A stretch of DNA of 64,000 nt from JACPFJ01 sp036504875. GTDB lineage: Bacteria > Desulfobacterota > Desulfuromonadia > Geobacterales > Pseudopelobacteraceae. The position numbers were made by a program, and so were the translations under genes. Below the pieces are notes generated by a model. That model was given only the letters and a program-made list of their open reading frames with translations. It ran no database searches and had not been told where the DNA came from. Below are positions 35,519 through 43,171 of the stretch, in pieces. The stretch is from contig DASXUK010000042.1 of the NCBI GenBank assembly GCA_036504875.1, positions 1 to 64,000 of the forward strand, in the 5' to 3' direction. Within the stretch, counting starts at the first letter, position 1. The number at the start of each line of letters is the position of its first letter.

Positions 35519-36283
35519 TTACTTGTTTCGTTCGTATAGTATCCGCAGTCCATCCAGAGTCAGAAAATCATCGACCTCTTCAATGGTGCGTGATTCCGGA
35601 GCAATCAAGTTAGCCAGGCCACCGGTGGCAATCACTTTGGGAGTATCCCGGCTCTCGGCCTTGATCCGGGAGACAATCTCGTCAACCAGGCCGATATAGC
35701 CGTAAAAGATGCCGGCTTGCATGGAGTTAACGGTGTTTTTTGCAATGACATGCGAAGGTTTGGCAATATCTACCCGCGGCAGTTTGCTGGCCCGCTGGAA
35801 CAGCGCCTCAAGAGAAATGGCCAATCCCGGCGCTATGGCACCGCCGCAGTACTCGCCTTTTTTATTCACATAATCAAAAGTGGTGGCGGTACCGAAGTCG
35901 ACAATTACCAGTGCGCAGTGGTGTTTTTCATACCCAGCCACGGAATTTACGATGCGGTCGGCACCTACCTCCCGCGGGTTGTCGTACTGGATCGGCATGC
36001 CGGTCTTTATCCCCGGGCCGACAACAAAAGGATTCAAATTGAAGAAATCATGCGCAATAGCTTCCATGACGCCGGTTAGAGGCGGGACAACCGAAGAGAT
36101 AATAGCGGCATTTACAGATGCAAAGCCAAGATCGGCCTGTGCAAAAAGGCTGTGCAACAAGACAGCATATTCATCCGAGGTACGCGATTTATCGGTAGAA
36201 AGACGCCAGTTACGGATCAACTGAGAGCCTTCGTAAATCCCAAGCACAATGTTGCTGTTGCCAACGTCGATCACCAGAAGCAT
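35519..36283 (-). CDS. coaX: Type III pantothenate kinase
   Basis: This ASKHA-fold enzyme makes 4'-phosphopantothenate, the first step of CoA synthesis. The 254-residue product starts MLLVIDVGNSNIVLGIYEG, the phosphate-binding loop of the family, and contains VDFGTATTFDYV and GGAIAPGLAIS. The length fits. Its ATG shares one base with the birA stop (TGATG), so the pair is translationally coupled. The order nadC - birA - coaX on the minus strand is common in Geobacter-type genomes and links cofactor pathways. Confidence 0.95.
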   Translation of the reverse strand: MLLVIDVGNSNIVLGIYEGSQLIRNWRLSTDKSRTSDEYAVLLHSLFAQADLGFASVNAAIISSVVPPLTGVMEAIAHDFFNLNPFVVGPGIKTGMPIQYDNPREVGADRIVNSVAGYEKHHCALVIVDFGTATTFDYVNKKGEYCGGAIAPGLAISLEALFQRASKLPRVDIAKPSHVIAKNTVNSMQAGIFYGYIGLVDEIVSRIKAESRDTPKVIATGGLANLIAPESRTIEEVDDFLTLDGLRILYERNK

Positions 36284-37260
36284 CAGTGTACCCTCACATC
36301 CCCGCTTAAAATCCGTTCAACTGTTCCATTCGAGGGTCGTAAAAGCAAAGCGCCATCGCTATCGATGCCGCAGAACCAACCCTGTGTAACTTCTGCTCCG
36401 CCATCACTTACAGAGACCTGCCGGCCATGAGCATTGCAACGCCTTTGCCATTCTTCCCGTACCTGATTGAAGCCTTCGGAAAGGAAGTTACAATATAGAC
36501 GATCCAGGCAACGCAGCAAATGTGTGGCAAAATTCACCCTTTCAACTGTTCGTCCAACCTCCAGCAGCAGCGATGTAGCCGGGTAGCGCAGATCAGCCGC
36601 AAATTGTGCGGCTGTCATGTTCAGATTAACACCCAAACCAAGGATAACGAAATTGATGCCATCTGTTTCAGCGCTCATTTCGTTCAGCAGACCGGCTACT
36701 TTTTTGCCGTTAATCAGTACATCATTTGGCCATTTGATTTCCGGCTTTAGGCCCGTGACAGCCTCGATAGCCTGTGAAACAGCCACAGCCGTCAGAAAGG
36801 TTAATTGCGGCGCTTCATAAGGCATGACAGGTGGACGCAGGATAATCGAGCAATACAGGTTAACCCGCGGCGGAGACAACCAGACGCGACCCATCCGTCC
36901 TTTGCCGCCAGTTTGCGCATCGGCAATAACCGTTGTCCCTTCAACGGCGCCCTCTTCGGCCAGTTTAAAGGCATCGGCATTCGTCGAGGCGGTCTTTTCC
37001 AGGCACACCAGGCGACGCCCGACTATGGAACTGGTAAGATTAGCGGTGATCTCTTCCACATTGAGAATGTCGGGAGCGGCAACCAGCCTGTATCCGCGCG
37101 AAGGCACCGCCTCGACAACATAACCGGTATCACGCAGCGCTGAGATATGTTTCCAAACCGCAGAGCGAGAGACACCTAATTCGCGGCTGATCTCCTCTCC
37201 CGACACAAAACCTTCCTGCTCACGGAAAAGTCGCAAAATCACGCCGGCTTTCTGGTGCAT
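36283..37260 (-). CDS. birA: Bifunctional biotin ligase / biotin repressor BirA
   Basis: This 325-residue enzyme attaches biotin to carboxylases and, with biotinyl-AMP, represses biotin genes. The N-terminal helix-turn-helix is clear: SGEEISRELGVSRSAVWKHI at residues about 19-38. The ligase has GKGRMGRVWLSPP (biotin/ATP loop), KWPNDVLINGKKVAG and a C-terminal SH3-like cap. ATG 37260 is preferred over 37275 because GGGAG lies just upstream. It overlaps coaX by one base. Confidence 0.94.
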   Translation of the reverse strand: MHQKAGVILRLFREQEGFVSGEEISRELGVSRSAVWKHISALRDTGYVVEAVPSRGYRLVAAPDILNVEEITANLTSSIVGRRLVCLEKTASTNADAFKLAEEGAVEGTTVIADAQTGGKGRMGRVWLSPPRVNLYCSIILRPPVMPYEAPQLTFLTAVAVSQAIEAVTGLKPEIKWPNDVLINGKKVAGLLNEMSAETDGINFVILGLGVNLNMTAAQFAADLRYPATSLLLEVGRTVERVNFATHLLRCLDRLYCNFLSEGFNQVREEWQRRCNAHGRQVSVSDGGAEVTQGWFCGIDSDGALLLRPSNGTVERILSGDVRVH

Positions 37261-37439
37261 AAAACTCCCACACAAGATAAAAATGATAGTAATGCAAGGC
37301 GGCGGGGTTAAAGCAGGGAAGGTTTCTCAACCGACCTTTGGCCACCCTCGTAAAGAAGAGGTTATGCACTCCCATCCCTGAGGGAGAAGTCCTGGTCGGG
37401 GCGTGCCAAGGAGCTTCAGCAAGAAGATCCCGGGCCAAT

Positions 37440-38264
37440 CTAATCCAGCAACATGGAGATGTCCATGGCCCGCGGTGAATGAGTTAAGGCGCCAACCGAG
37501 ATAATATCCACACCGGTTTCAGCAATTGCGCGCACCGTCTCAAGATTGACGCCCCCTGAAGCCTCAACCAGCGCCCGACCGGCAATTGTCACCACAGCGG
37601 TACTCATATCAGCCAGACTCATGTTATCCAACATAATAATATCAGCACCGGAAGCCAAGGCCTGATCGACCTGGCCCAGGGTTTCGGTCTCGATCTCGAT
37701 TTTCAGGGTATGCGGGATGTAGGCGCGGGCTCGAGCGATGGCCTCGGCAATGCCGCCTGCTGCTGCAATGTGATTCTCCTTGATGAGTACCCCATCATAC
37801 AACCCGGTACGGTGATTTATACCTCCACCGATTCGCACAGCATACTTCTCTAGTTCCCGCAGGCCGGGGGTAGTTTTGCGGGTATCCACGATACGCGCCT
37901 TGGTCCCCTTAATTGCCGAGACATATCTGGCTGTCATGGTGGCAATCCCGCTTAAGCGTTGCAGAAGGTTAAGCGCCACCCGCTCTCCCATCAATAAGTT
38001 AGAGGCCTCGCCTTGCAAAGTAGCTATTACAGCACCTTGGTTAACCGCCGACCCATCAGCCATACTGGGGCTAAACACGGTAGTCGCATCCAGTATTTTA
38101 AAGACCCGTTCTGCCGCAAAAAGACCGGCCAGGACCAGATCCTCTTTAGCGATCAGTCGCGCTGAAGCTGGCCGCTTTAGAGAAACCACCGCCTGGGTGG
38201 TGATGTCACCGGTATGGATATCTTCCTGTAGCGCATTCTCTATCAAACGATCTAGCGAGAGCAT
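37440..38264 (-). CDS. nadC: Nicotinate-nucleotide pyrophosphorylase (carboxylating)
   Basis: NadC converts quinolinate and PRPP to nicotinate mononucleotide in de novo NAD synthesis. The 274-residue product contains LQRLSGIATMTARYV, VDTRKTTPGLRELEKYAVRI with the substrate Lys/Arg, GGGINHRTGLYDGVLIKENH, and the barrel end IIMLDNM and EASGGVNL. The start at 38264 follows AAAGG; a GTG three codons earlier is an alternative. It lies about 180 bp upstream of birA and divergent from the dodecaheme cytochrome gene. Confidence 0.95.
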   Translation of the reverse strand: MLSLDRLIENALQEDIHTGDITTQAVVSLKRPASARLIAKEDLVLAGLFAAERVFKILDATTVFSPSMADGSAVNQGAVIATLQGEASNLLMGERVALNLLQRLSGIATMTARYVSAIKGTKARIVDTRKTTPGLRELEKYAVRIGGGINHRTGLYDGVLIKENHIAAAGGIAEAIARARAYIPHTLKIEIETETLGQVDQALASGADIIMLDNMSLADMSTAVVTIAGRALVEASGGVNLETVRAIAETGVDIISVGALTHSPRAMDISMLLD

Positions 38265-38366
38265 TTCACACACCTTTAAAGAAATGAAGACTTTATATCA
38301 CAGGTAATGGGTCGTATCAACCGCAAAGCTTGAGCTAAGGCGCCTGTATGATAGACTAATAAAGAA

Positions 38367-38395
38367 TTGACGACAATTGTCTGAATCTGTATAGT
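38367..38395 (+). promoter_or_regulatory. Sigma-70-type promoter of the dodecaheme cytochrome gene
   Basis: TTGACG (38367-38372), a 17 bp spacer and TATAGT (38390-38395) match the consensus closely. The transcript would start near 38402, about 35 bp before the ATG at 38437, leaving room for the AGAGGAG ribosome binding site. Confidence 0.7.
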
Positions 38396-38436
38396 GATGC
38401 GCTTGAAAAACTTTGAATAGTGCCAGAGGAGTAAGT

Positions 38437-39462
38437 ATGCTGAAAAGAGTTTCCCTGTTTACCACGACGCTTTTGCTTTTGTATGTGGCCTCCGCCATCT
38501 CCGCCGAAACCAAAGACATTCGCTTTAATTTTAAAAATGCTGATCCCGTTGTTTTTAGTCACACCAATCATCTACTCAAATATAACAACAACTGCAAGAT
38601 ATGCCACGATGCCATCTATAATCTGCGCAACAAAAAGCATTTTACCATGGCGGAAATGGAAAAGACTAAGTCCTGCGGTGCTTGCCACACCGGGGTAAAG
38701 GCCTTTAGCGTTGCGACCGAAAAAGACTGCACAAAATGCCATAAAGGCAAACCGCGCGAAATCAATTACCGGATCAAAGGTTTTGGAGAAGTGACATTCC
38801 GTCACTCCACCCACATCGCCAAAACAAATGGCTCCTGCAAGAGCTGCCACAATGGCAAGGTCATAACCGGCAAGGAAAAGGCCGTAACCATGGCTGAGAT
38901 GGAAAAAGGCAAAACCTGCGGGGCCTGTCATAACGACAAGATGGCCTTCAGTGTTACGGCCAACTGCGAACGCTGTCACAAAGGCTTTAAACTCAAGGAA
39001 ATAACTTTCAACATCAAAGGCATTGCCCCGGCTACCTTCAGCCACGCCTTCCATACCCAGGCTTTTGCCTGTAAGGATTGCCACACAAAAACCTTCCCGT
39101 TTAAGACTGTGGTAGGCAAATTTTCCATGGATGACATGGCCAAGGGCAAATCTTGCGGATTATGTCATAACGGCAAGGATGCCTTTGCCTCTAACGGCGA
39201 CTGCAACAAATGCCATAAAGGATTGAAACCTGGCAAAATTACTTTCAAAAATGCAGGTGGAGAGGCTACCTTCAGCCATGAATTTCACCTACAAACCTAC
39301 AAATGTGCTGACTGCCACACCAAGATCTTCCCGTATAAAGCAGGAAAGATGAAGGCGACCATGGCTGACATGGAAAATGGCAAGTCCTGCGGTGCCTGCC
39401 ACAACAAGGGCAAAGATGCCTTTTCAGTTCAGGAAGATTGCGGCAAATGCCATAAGATGTAG
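38437..39462 (+). CDS. Dodecaheme c-type cytochrome of four c7 modules (GSU1996-like)
   Basis: The 341-residue exported protein has a signal peptide (about 1-23) and twelve CXXCH sites: CKICH, CGACH, CTKCH, CKSCH, CGACH, CERCH, CKDCH, CGLCH, CNKCH, CADCH, CGACH and CGKCH. They fall into four repeats of about 80 residues, each a triheme cytochrome c7 module with a TFSHxxH histidine pair and an (M)xxMxxGKSCG block. Established relatives in Geobacter sulfurreducens (GSU1996 type) form elongated heme wires of four modules and act as periplasmic electron carriers. GAGGAG precedes ATG 38437. It is monocistronic, between a strong promoter and a perfect terminator, and divergent from nadC. Confidence 0.95.
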   Translation: MLKRVSLFTTTLLLLYVASAISAETKDIRFNFKNADPVVFSHTNHLLKYNNNCKICHDAIYNLRNKKHFTMAEMEKTKSCGACHTGVKAFSVATEKDCTKCHKGKPREINYRIKGFGEVTFRHSTHIAKTNGSCKSCHNGKVITGKEKAVTMAEMEKGKTCGACHNDKMAFSVTANCERCHKGFKLKEITFNIKGIAPATFSHAFHTQAFACKDCHTKTFPFKTVVGKFSMDDMAKGKSCGLCHNGKDAFASNGDCNKCHKGLKPGKITFKNAGGEATFSHEFHLQTYKCADCHTKIFPYKAGKMKATMADMENGKSCGACHNKGKDAFSVQEDCGKCHKM

Positions 39463-39479
39463 TTTTTAACGGCTACTGC

Positions 39480-39520
39480 AATAAAAAGGGCGTTCACCAA
39501 TGGTGAACGCCCTTTTTATT
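39480..39520. terminator. Bidirectional rho-independent terminator
   Basis: A 19 bp perfect stem AATAAAAAGGGCGTTCACC / GGTGAACGCCCTTTTTATT with a 3-base loop, A-rich on one side and T-rich on the other. It ends the cytochrome gene on the plus strand and the GGDEF gene on the minus strand. Confidence 0.95.
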
Positions 39521-39535
39521 GCCAAAGCAAACAAC

Positions 39536-40456
39536 CTAGCCTCGGCGCTGATCAATCACATAACGGCTGCCTTTGGACTCCTTAGCCAGCATTTTCAGCT
39601 CGGCAGCCACCTCGGCCACTTTGGCAAAATGACAGATGTGGTTGGAACTCATCGGGACTACCGCTATGGAAATGGATGGCAGCGGGATTGGTTCACCCTC
39701 ACCCTTGCGATTGATACCATAGTAGTAACCCTGTGCTTTGGCCTCTTCATCAAACATGTCCAGCATGATCTGCTCAAAATAAGCGATAATCGTCTGACAA
39801 ACAAGTTCGGCCCTTTCAATAGGCAGGATAAAAACAAAATCATCACCGCCTATATGTCCGCAAAAACCTCCCCCGGAATCCCGTACTGCATTAAACATGA
39901 TTCGAGACAACATCCTGATCACCTCGTCACCATGTGAAAAGCCATACCTGTCATTATAGGGTTTAAAATGATTGATATCTACGTAGCAGACCGACACCTG
40001 CTTACCTATGGCATCCTCAATAGCCCTTTGTATTGAAGTATTTCCCGGCAGCCTGGAAAGTGGGTTATTGTCAAAGATACGCTTGAGGCGGGAGAGCGAG
40101 AGAGAAATGCGGCAAAACAGCTCACTGAAATTAAGCGGCAGATAAATGAAATCATCCAGCGGGCAGTTTTCCCAATCAAAATTTTCATCAACAGCCGGAA
40201 AAAGGCCGATAATTGGGGTGGCGCTGAAAAAACTGTCACTTCTGAGTATGTTGATGGTTTTTATAACGGCATCGACATCGTTGGACAGATCAAAAATAAG
40301 CAGGTCGGGCGGATCAGAATAACAGGCGCCCGGCACACCTTCTATATTGGACATACAGGCAGTCTGATATCCTTTGCTCTGCAAACGCAACTGCAAATGG
40401 AAAGCCAGTTGCGCATCCCCAGAAAAAAGTAAAATTCTAGCTGCCAGAAACATCAT
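39536..40456 (-). CDS. Diguanylate cyclase (GGDEF) with degenerate receiver-like N-terminus
   Basis: This 306-residue protein has an N-terminal receiver-like fold (LLFSGDAQLAFHLQLRLQSK, DLLIFDLSNDVD) in which the phospho-acceptor site is not clear, and a C-terminal GGDEF domain: VSVCYVDINHFKPYNDRYGF, then IGGDDFVFIL. GGDDF is an accepted active-site variant, so c-di-GMP synthesis is likely. No RxxD inhibitory site is obvious. The start is ambiguous: ATG 40456 lies inside the 3' end of the HDOD gene, and TTG 40471 is possible. The overlap implies coupled translation with the HDOD gene. Confidence 0.85.
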   Translation of the reverse strand: MMFLAARILLFSGDAQLAFHLQLRLQSKGYQTACMSNIEGVPGACYSDPPDLLIFDLSNDVDAVIKTINILRSDSFFSATPIIGLFPAVDENFDWENCPLDDFIYLPLNFSELFCRISLSLSRLKRIFDNNPLSRLPGNTSIQRAIEDAIGKQVSVCYVDINHFKPYNDRYGFSHGDEVIRMLSRIMFNAVRDSGGGFCGHIGGDDFVFILPIERAELVCQTIIAYFEQIMLDMFDEEAKAQGYYYGINRKGEGEPIPLPSISIAVVPMSSNHICHFAKVAEVAAELKMLAKESKGSRYVIDQRRG

Positions 40457-41300
40457 TGCTCTGTAGTTCAAGGCTGAAATTCTTTACTTCAACCAGTTTA
40501 TCCTCAAGCTCTTCAACCACCTCAGCCAAAAACTGTTCATCAAGCTTGAGCGTATCCCAGGCTATTCTCTGAATCTGTGGAACATATCCATCTCCACTAT
40601 CACCAAACCCGCTGGCCTTGATCAGTACATCTGCGACATGCACAACCGAAGTTTTTATCCGATGATTTACAGAAAAATTGACGTCGTGGTGAAAAGCAAT
40701 TGGTTCGCTCAGTTTATCCGGGAGAAACCAGCTTTTTGCGAGCCATCCTCCCACCTCGGCATGGTCGGTATCGATAATCTCACGTTCCGCTTCCCACATG
40801 TATACCTGCCGATCGTTGATCGTCCGACAAATAAGGGTCTCGGCCTCACTGCACTTAAGATTGATGATTACCTTGCCGATATCATGCAAAAGAGCTGCGG
40901 TAGATATCTCCTCGCATTCAGGCAGACCAAGCTTGCGTGCAAGCAGATTGGCAGCCACACCAACGCCCAGAGAATGTTCCCATAGTCCTATGCTGGTTTT
41001 TTCCATAATTTCAAATATGGAGGAACTAAGAGCCAAACTTCTAACGACATTGACTCCGAGAAGGATCATGGCATTCGAAATGGTAGAAACACGGTAAAAG
41101 CCGTATGAGGGAGAATTGGCAAGCCTAAGGATACGAGCGGAAAGCACCTGGTCGGATGAGACTACCTTAGCCATCTCCTGCACAGAGGATTTGTCATTCT
41201 CGGAGAGAGAGTTTAACTTATTAATGACACCCGGCAAAGTAGGCAGGGTCTTGGTGTCCATGATTATTTTTTTCAGCTCATTCCGCTTTTCGTCCACCAT
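40437..41300 (-). CDS. HDOD domain protein with intact HD residues
   Basis: This 287-residue cytoplasmic protein is an HDOD signalling domain: LPTLPGVINKLNSLSENDKS, VVSSDQVLSARILRLANSPSY and AALLHDIGKVII. HDOD proteins usually lack the catalytic His-Asp pair, yet LLHDIGK here keeps HD, together with a later TDHAEVGGWL and AFHHD, so some phosphohydrolase activity is possible. It overlaps the upstream 112-residue gene by 23 bp and the downstream GGDEF gene by about 20 bp, forming a tightly coupled unit. Confidence 0.85.
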   Translation of the reverse strand: MVDEKRNELKKIIMDTKTLPTLPGVINKLNSLSENDKSSVQEMAKVVSSDQVLSARILRLANSPSYGFYRVSTISNAMILLGVNVVRSLALSSSIFEIMEKTSIGLWEHSLGVGVAANLLARKLGLPECEEISTAALLHDIGKVIINLKCSEAETLICRTINDRQVYMWEAEREIIDTDHAEVGGWLAKSWFLPDKLSEPIAFHHDVNFSVNHRIKTSVVHVADVLIKASGFGDSGDGYVPQIQRIAWDTLKLDEQFLAEVVEELEDKLVEVKNFSLELQSNDVSGS

Positions 41301-41616
41301 CGTCTCCCATTGATCGCTTCAGGTATTCAACATAAATGTCATAAAGCTTTGACGTCAGTGGGTCTTGCCGAACCTTTTTGAAGCGTTGGTCGAGACTTTC
41401 CAGCAAATCATCAAGTGACCGGTCACCATCTATCCAAACCGGATGCCCCTGAACATAAATCGACTTGACATCCAGATGGTCCAGACGGGTAAGTAAGTTA
41501 TCTGTCAGCAATGTATCCTTGCCGCAAATCGGAATGCCGCTGGGACTGTCATTGCGGAAAACATCTTTCGCAAGTACCATACCAGCCTTGGCAAGCATCA
41601 GTGGAATTTTTTGCAT
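41278..41616 (-). CDS. Small protein related to the N-terminal region of HD-GYP regulators
   Basis: This 112-residue protein begins MQKIPLMLAKAGMVLAKDVF, then has a GKDTLLTDNLLTRLDHLDVKSIYV segment. This layout (GMVLAxDVxxxxGxxLLxxGxxLT ... LGVxxxxV) is the standalone form of the sensor-like region often preceding HD-GYP or HDOD domains. It has no catalytic motif. A start at 41616 has only a weak ribosome binding site. Its stop overlaps the HDOD gene, so the two products probably act as one regulatory unit. Confidence 0.7.
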   Translation of the reverse strand: MQKIPLMLAKAGMVLAKDVFRNDSPSGIPICGKDTLLTDNLLTRLDHLDVKSIYVQGHPVWIDGDRSLDDLLESLDQRFKKVRQDPLTSKLYDIYVEYLKRSMGDDGGRKAE

Positions 41617-41749
41617 CTATTTACCCTATTTCCAAAATATTCGTCTAAGTATCGAAGAATCTTAAAAAAGTTCCCGCGCAAAGTCAATTAATTATATTAA
41701 AGGTCTTTTCTGCTTGTACTTAGAAAAGTATCTATAGGAAAAACTAAAG

Positions 41750-42232
41750 TTATTCTCCCAAAGCATTTACGCGACCTTTGCCTACAAATACAACACCTGA
41801 ATCAGTATTTAAAATGATCTTCCTTCCGACCCGCCCGCCAACATCACAAGCTACAATTGGAATACCCAGTTCTGATAAAATTTGCTTAGCCAGCGTAATG
41901 TTCCTGTCACCTATAAGATAGCCCGAGTTGCCGGCTCCGGTGACATTTGCACCTCCAAAGATTTTTGCAACCAGACGATCATGTTTGCACCCAATGACCT
42001 GCATCCGGTCGAAAAGCTTTTCTATGGCTATATTGCCATATTTTGGTGTTGCCAACCCTTCTCCATTCCACAAAGGAAGCATGTAATGATTGATACCACT
42101 GATGCCCAGTTTTGAATCCCACAGGCAGACAGCCACGCATGATCCCAGCACAGTGCTTACCTGGTGAGGCTTGGGATCAGCAAATAAGGTGCCTGGAAAA
42201 AGAAAGTGTTTAAGCACTCCAGAGCCTTCCAC
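41750..42232 (-). CDS. cheD: Chemoreceptor glutamine deamidase CheD
   Basis: CheD deamidates chemoreceptor glutamines and can interact with CheC. The 160-residue protein shows the catalytic GSCVAVCLWD (Cys32) and GINHYMLP (His49), followed by AKIFGGANVTGAGNSGYLIGDRN. The annotated start is GTG 42232; an internal GTG at 42217 has a better GGAAGG and would still keep the whole domain. It follows the kinase-like gene by 3 bp, so they share a transcript. No cheA, cheW or receptor gene is adjacent, so it may serve a distant array or a non-chemotactic target. Confidence 0.9.
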   Translation of the reverse strand: MEGSGVLKHFLFPGTLFADPKPHQVSTVLGSCVAVCLWDSKLGISGINHYMLPLWNGEGLATPKYGNIAIEKLFDRMQVIGCKHDRLVAKIFGGANVTGAGNSGYLIGDRNITLAKQILSELGIPIVACDVGGRVGRKIILNTDSGVVFVGKGRVNALGE

Positions 42233-42235
42233 GTC

Positions 42236-43117
42236 TTACTTTTCACTCATGTCATCAAAGAAAAAAAGGTTGTCGTTCTCAGAAAAAGTATCTTCCCCAT
42301 CAAAAACATTAAAGGGAGGGAGGGTTACGCTAAAGGCTGCTCCCTCGCCAGGCGTGCTTTGTACCATGACTGAGCCTCCTAGGAGTTCAAGCAGAGAACT
42401 GGTAATGCAAAGACCCAGCCCATGTCCATGATGGGAACGCGTTGTGCCGGTGTCCAATTGAGTGAAGCGATCGAACATACGTTTTTGATCCTCAGCGGCA
42501 ATTCCGGCGCCGCAATCACTAACTGTCAACACCAGCCAGCCCTCCAAATTCAGTTTAAGCGCAACTGTGACAACCCCACCCGGAGGACTAAACTCAATCG
42601 CATTGGATAAAAGATTGGCAAATATGATCTCAAGTTTTTCACTATCAGTAGCCAGAAGAATAGGAATATCGTTATCCGGAACATCCAGCGTTATCACCAC
42701 CGATTTACTGACAGCAGCGCCAAAAAAGGAATCAATTACGTTTCTGATTATGGCATTTACATTGACACGTACAATTTTTGGATCAACATCGCCAGCCTCC
42801 AATGCTGCCGCAATAAAAATATTCCGAAGCTGAAAGTCGAGATTATTGGCCTCTGAACATATCATTGATACAATCTGCGATATATCCTTCTCATCTTTTA
42901 AATGTAGGATTTGACCCGCCAAACCAATAATGCTGTTGAGAGGATTAACGATCTCATTGCGGATATTTGAGAGGAAGTTAGTCTTTAAAGCTTCAGAGGC
43001 CTCCAGTCTTTGGTTCATCTCAAGCAGTTTAAGGCTTAAAACACCCAGATCGGAAAAGGCTTTTTCACTCTGCGAAAAACGTTTGGCCAGTTCAGTGAGT
43101 AGCTCATCATCAGTCAA
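42236..43117 (-). CDS. Histidine-kinase-like protein lacking the phospho-acceptor histidine
   Basis: This 293-residue soluble protein has a HisKA-like dimerisation region where the usual SHELRTPL is NEIVNPL (Asn54 in place of His, in FLSNIRNEIVNPLNSII). The HATPase domain is intact: LLSNAIEFSP (N-box), SDCGAGIAAEDQKRMFDRF (G1/F-box) and HGHGLGLCITSSLLELLGG (G2). So it may bind ATP but should not autophosphorylate conventionally; it could act as a scaffold, phosphatase or partner. No input domain or membrane segment is seen. It is 3 bp upstream of cheD. Confidence 0.85.
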   Translation of the reverse strand: MTDDELLTELAKRFSQSEKAFSDLGVLSLKLLEMNQRLEASEALKTNFLSNIRNEIVNPLNSIIGLAGQILHLKDEKDISQIVSMICSEANNLDFQLRNIFIAAALEAGDVDPKIVRVNVNAIIRNVIDSFFGAAVSKSVVITLDVPDNDIPILLATDSEKLEIIFANLLSNAIEFSPPGGVVTVALKLNLEGWLVLTVSDCGAGIAAEDQKRMFDRFTQLDTGTTRSHHGHGLGLCITSSLLELLGGSVMVQSTPGEGAAFSVTLPPFNVFDGEDTFSENDNLFFFDDMSEK

Positions 43118-43171
43118 GTTGATATCCCCCCTTCCTCTTTCATACAGAAACCCCCAAAACTCTCGAAGCTG

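Noticed and set aside
37220..37438. 72-codon minus-strand frame between nadC and birA
   Set aside because: Overlaps the true birA start and reads like common junk-repeat translation; a repeat element cannot be excluded.
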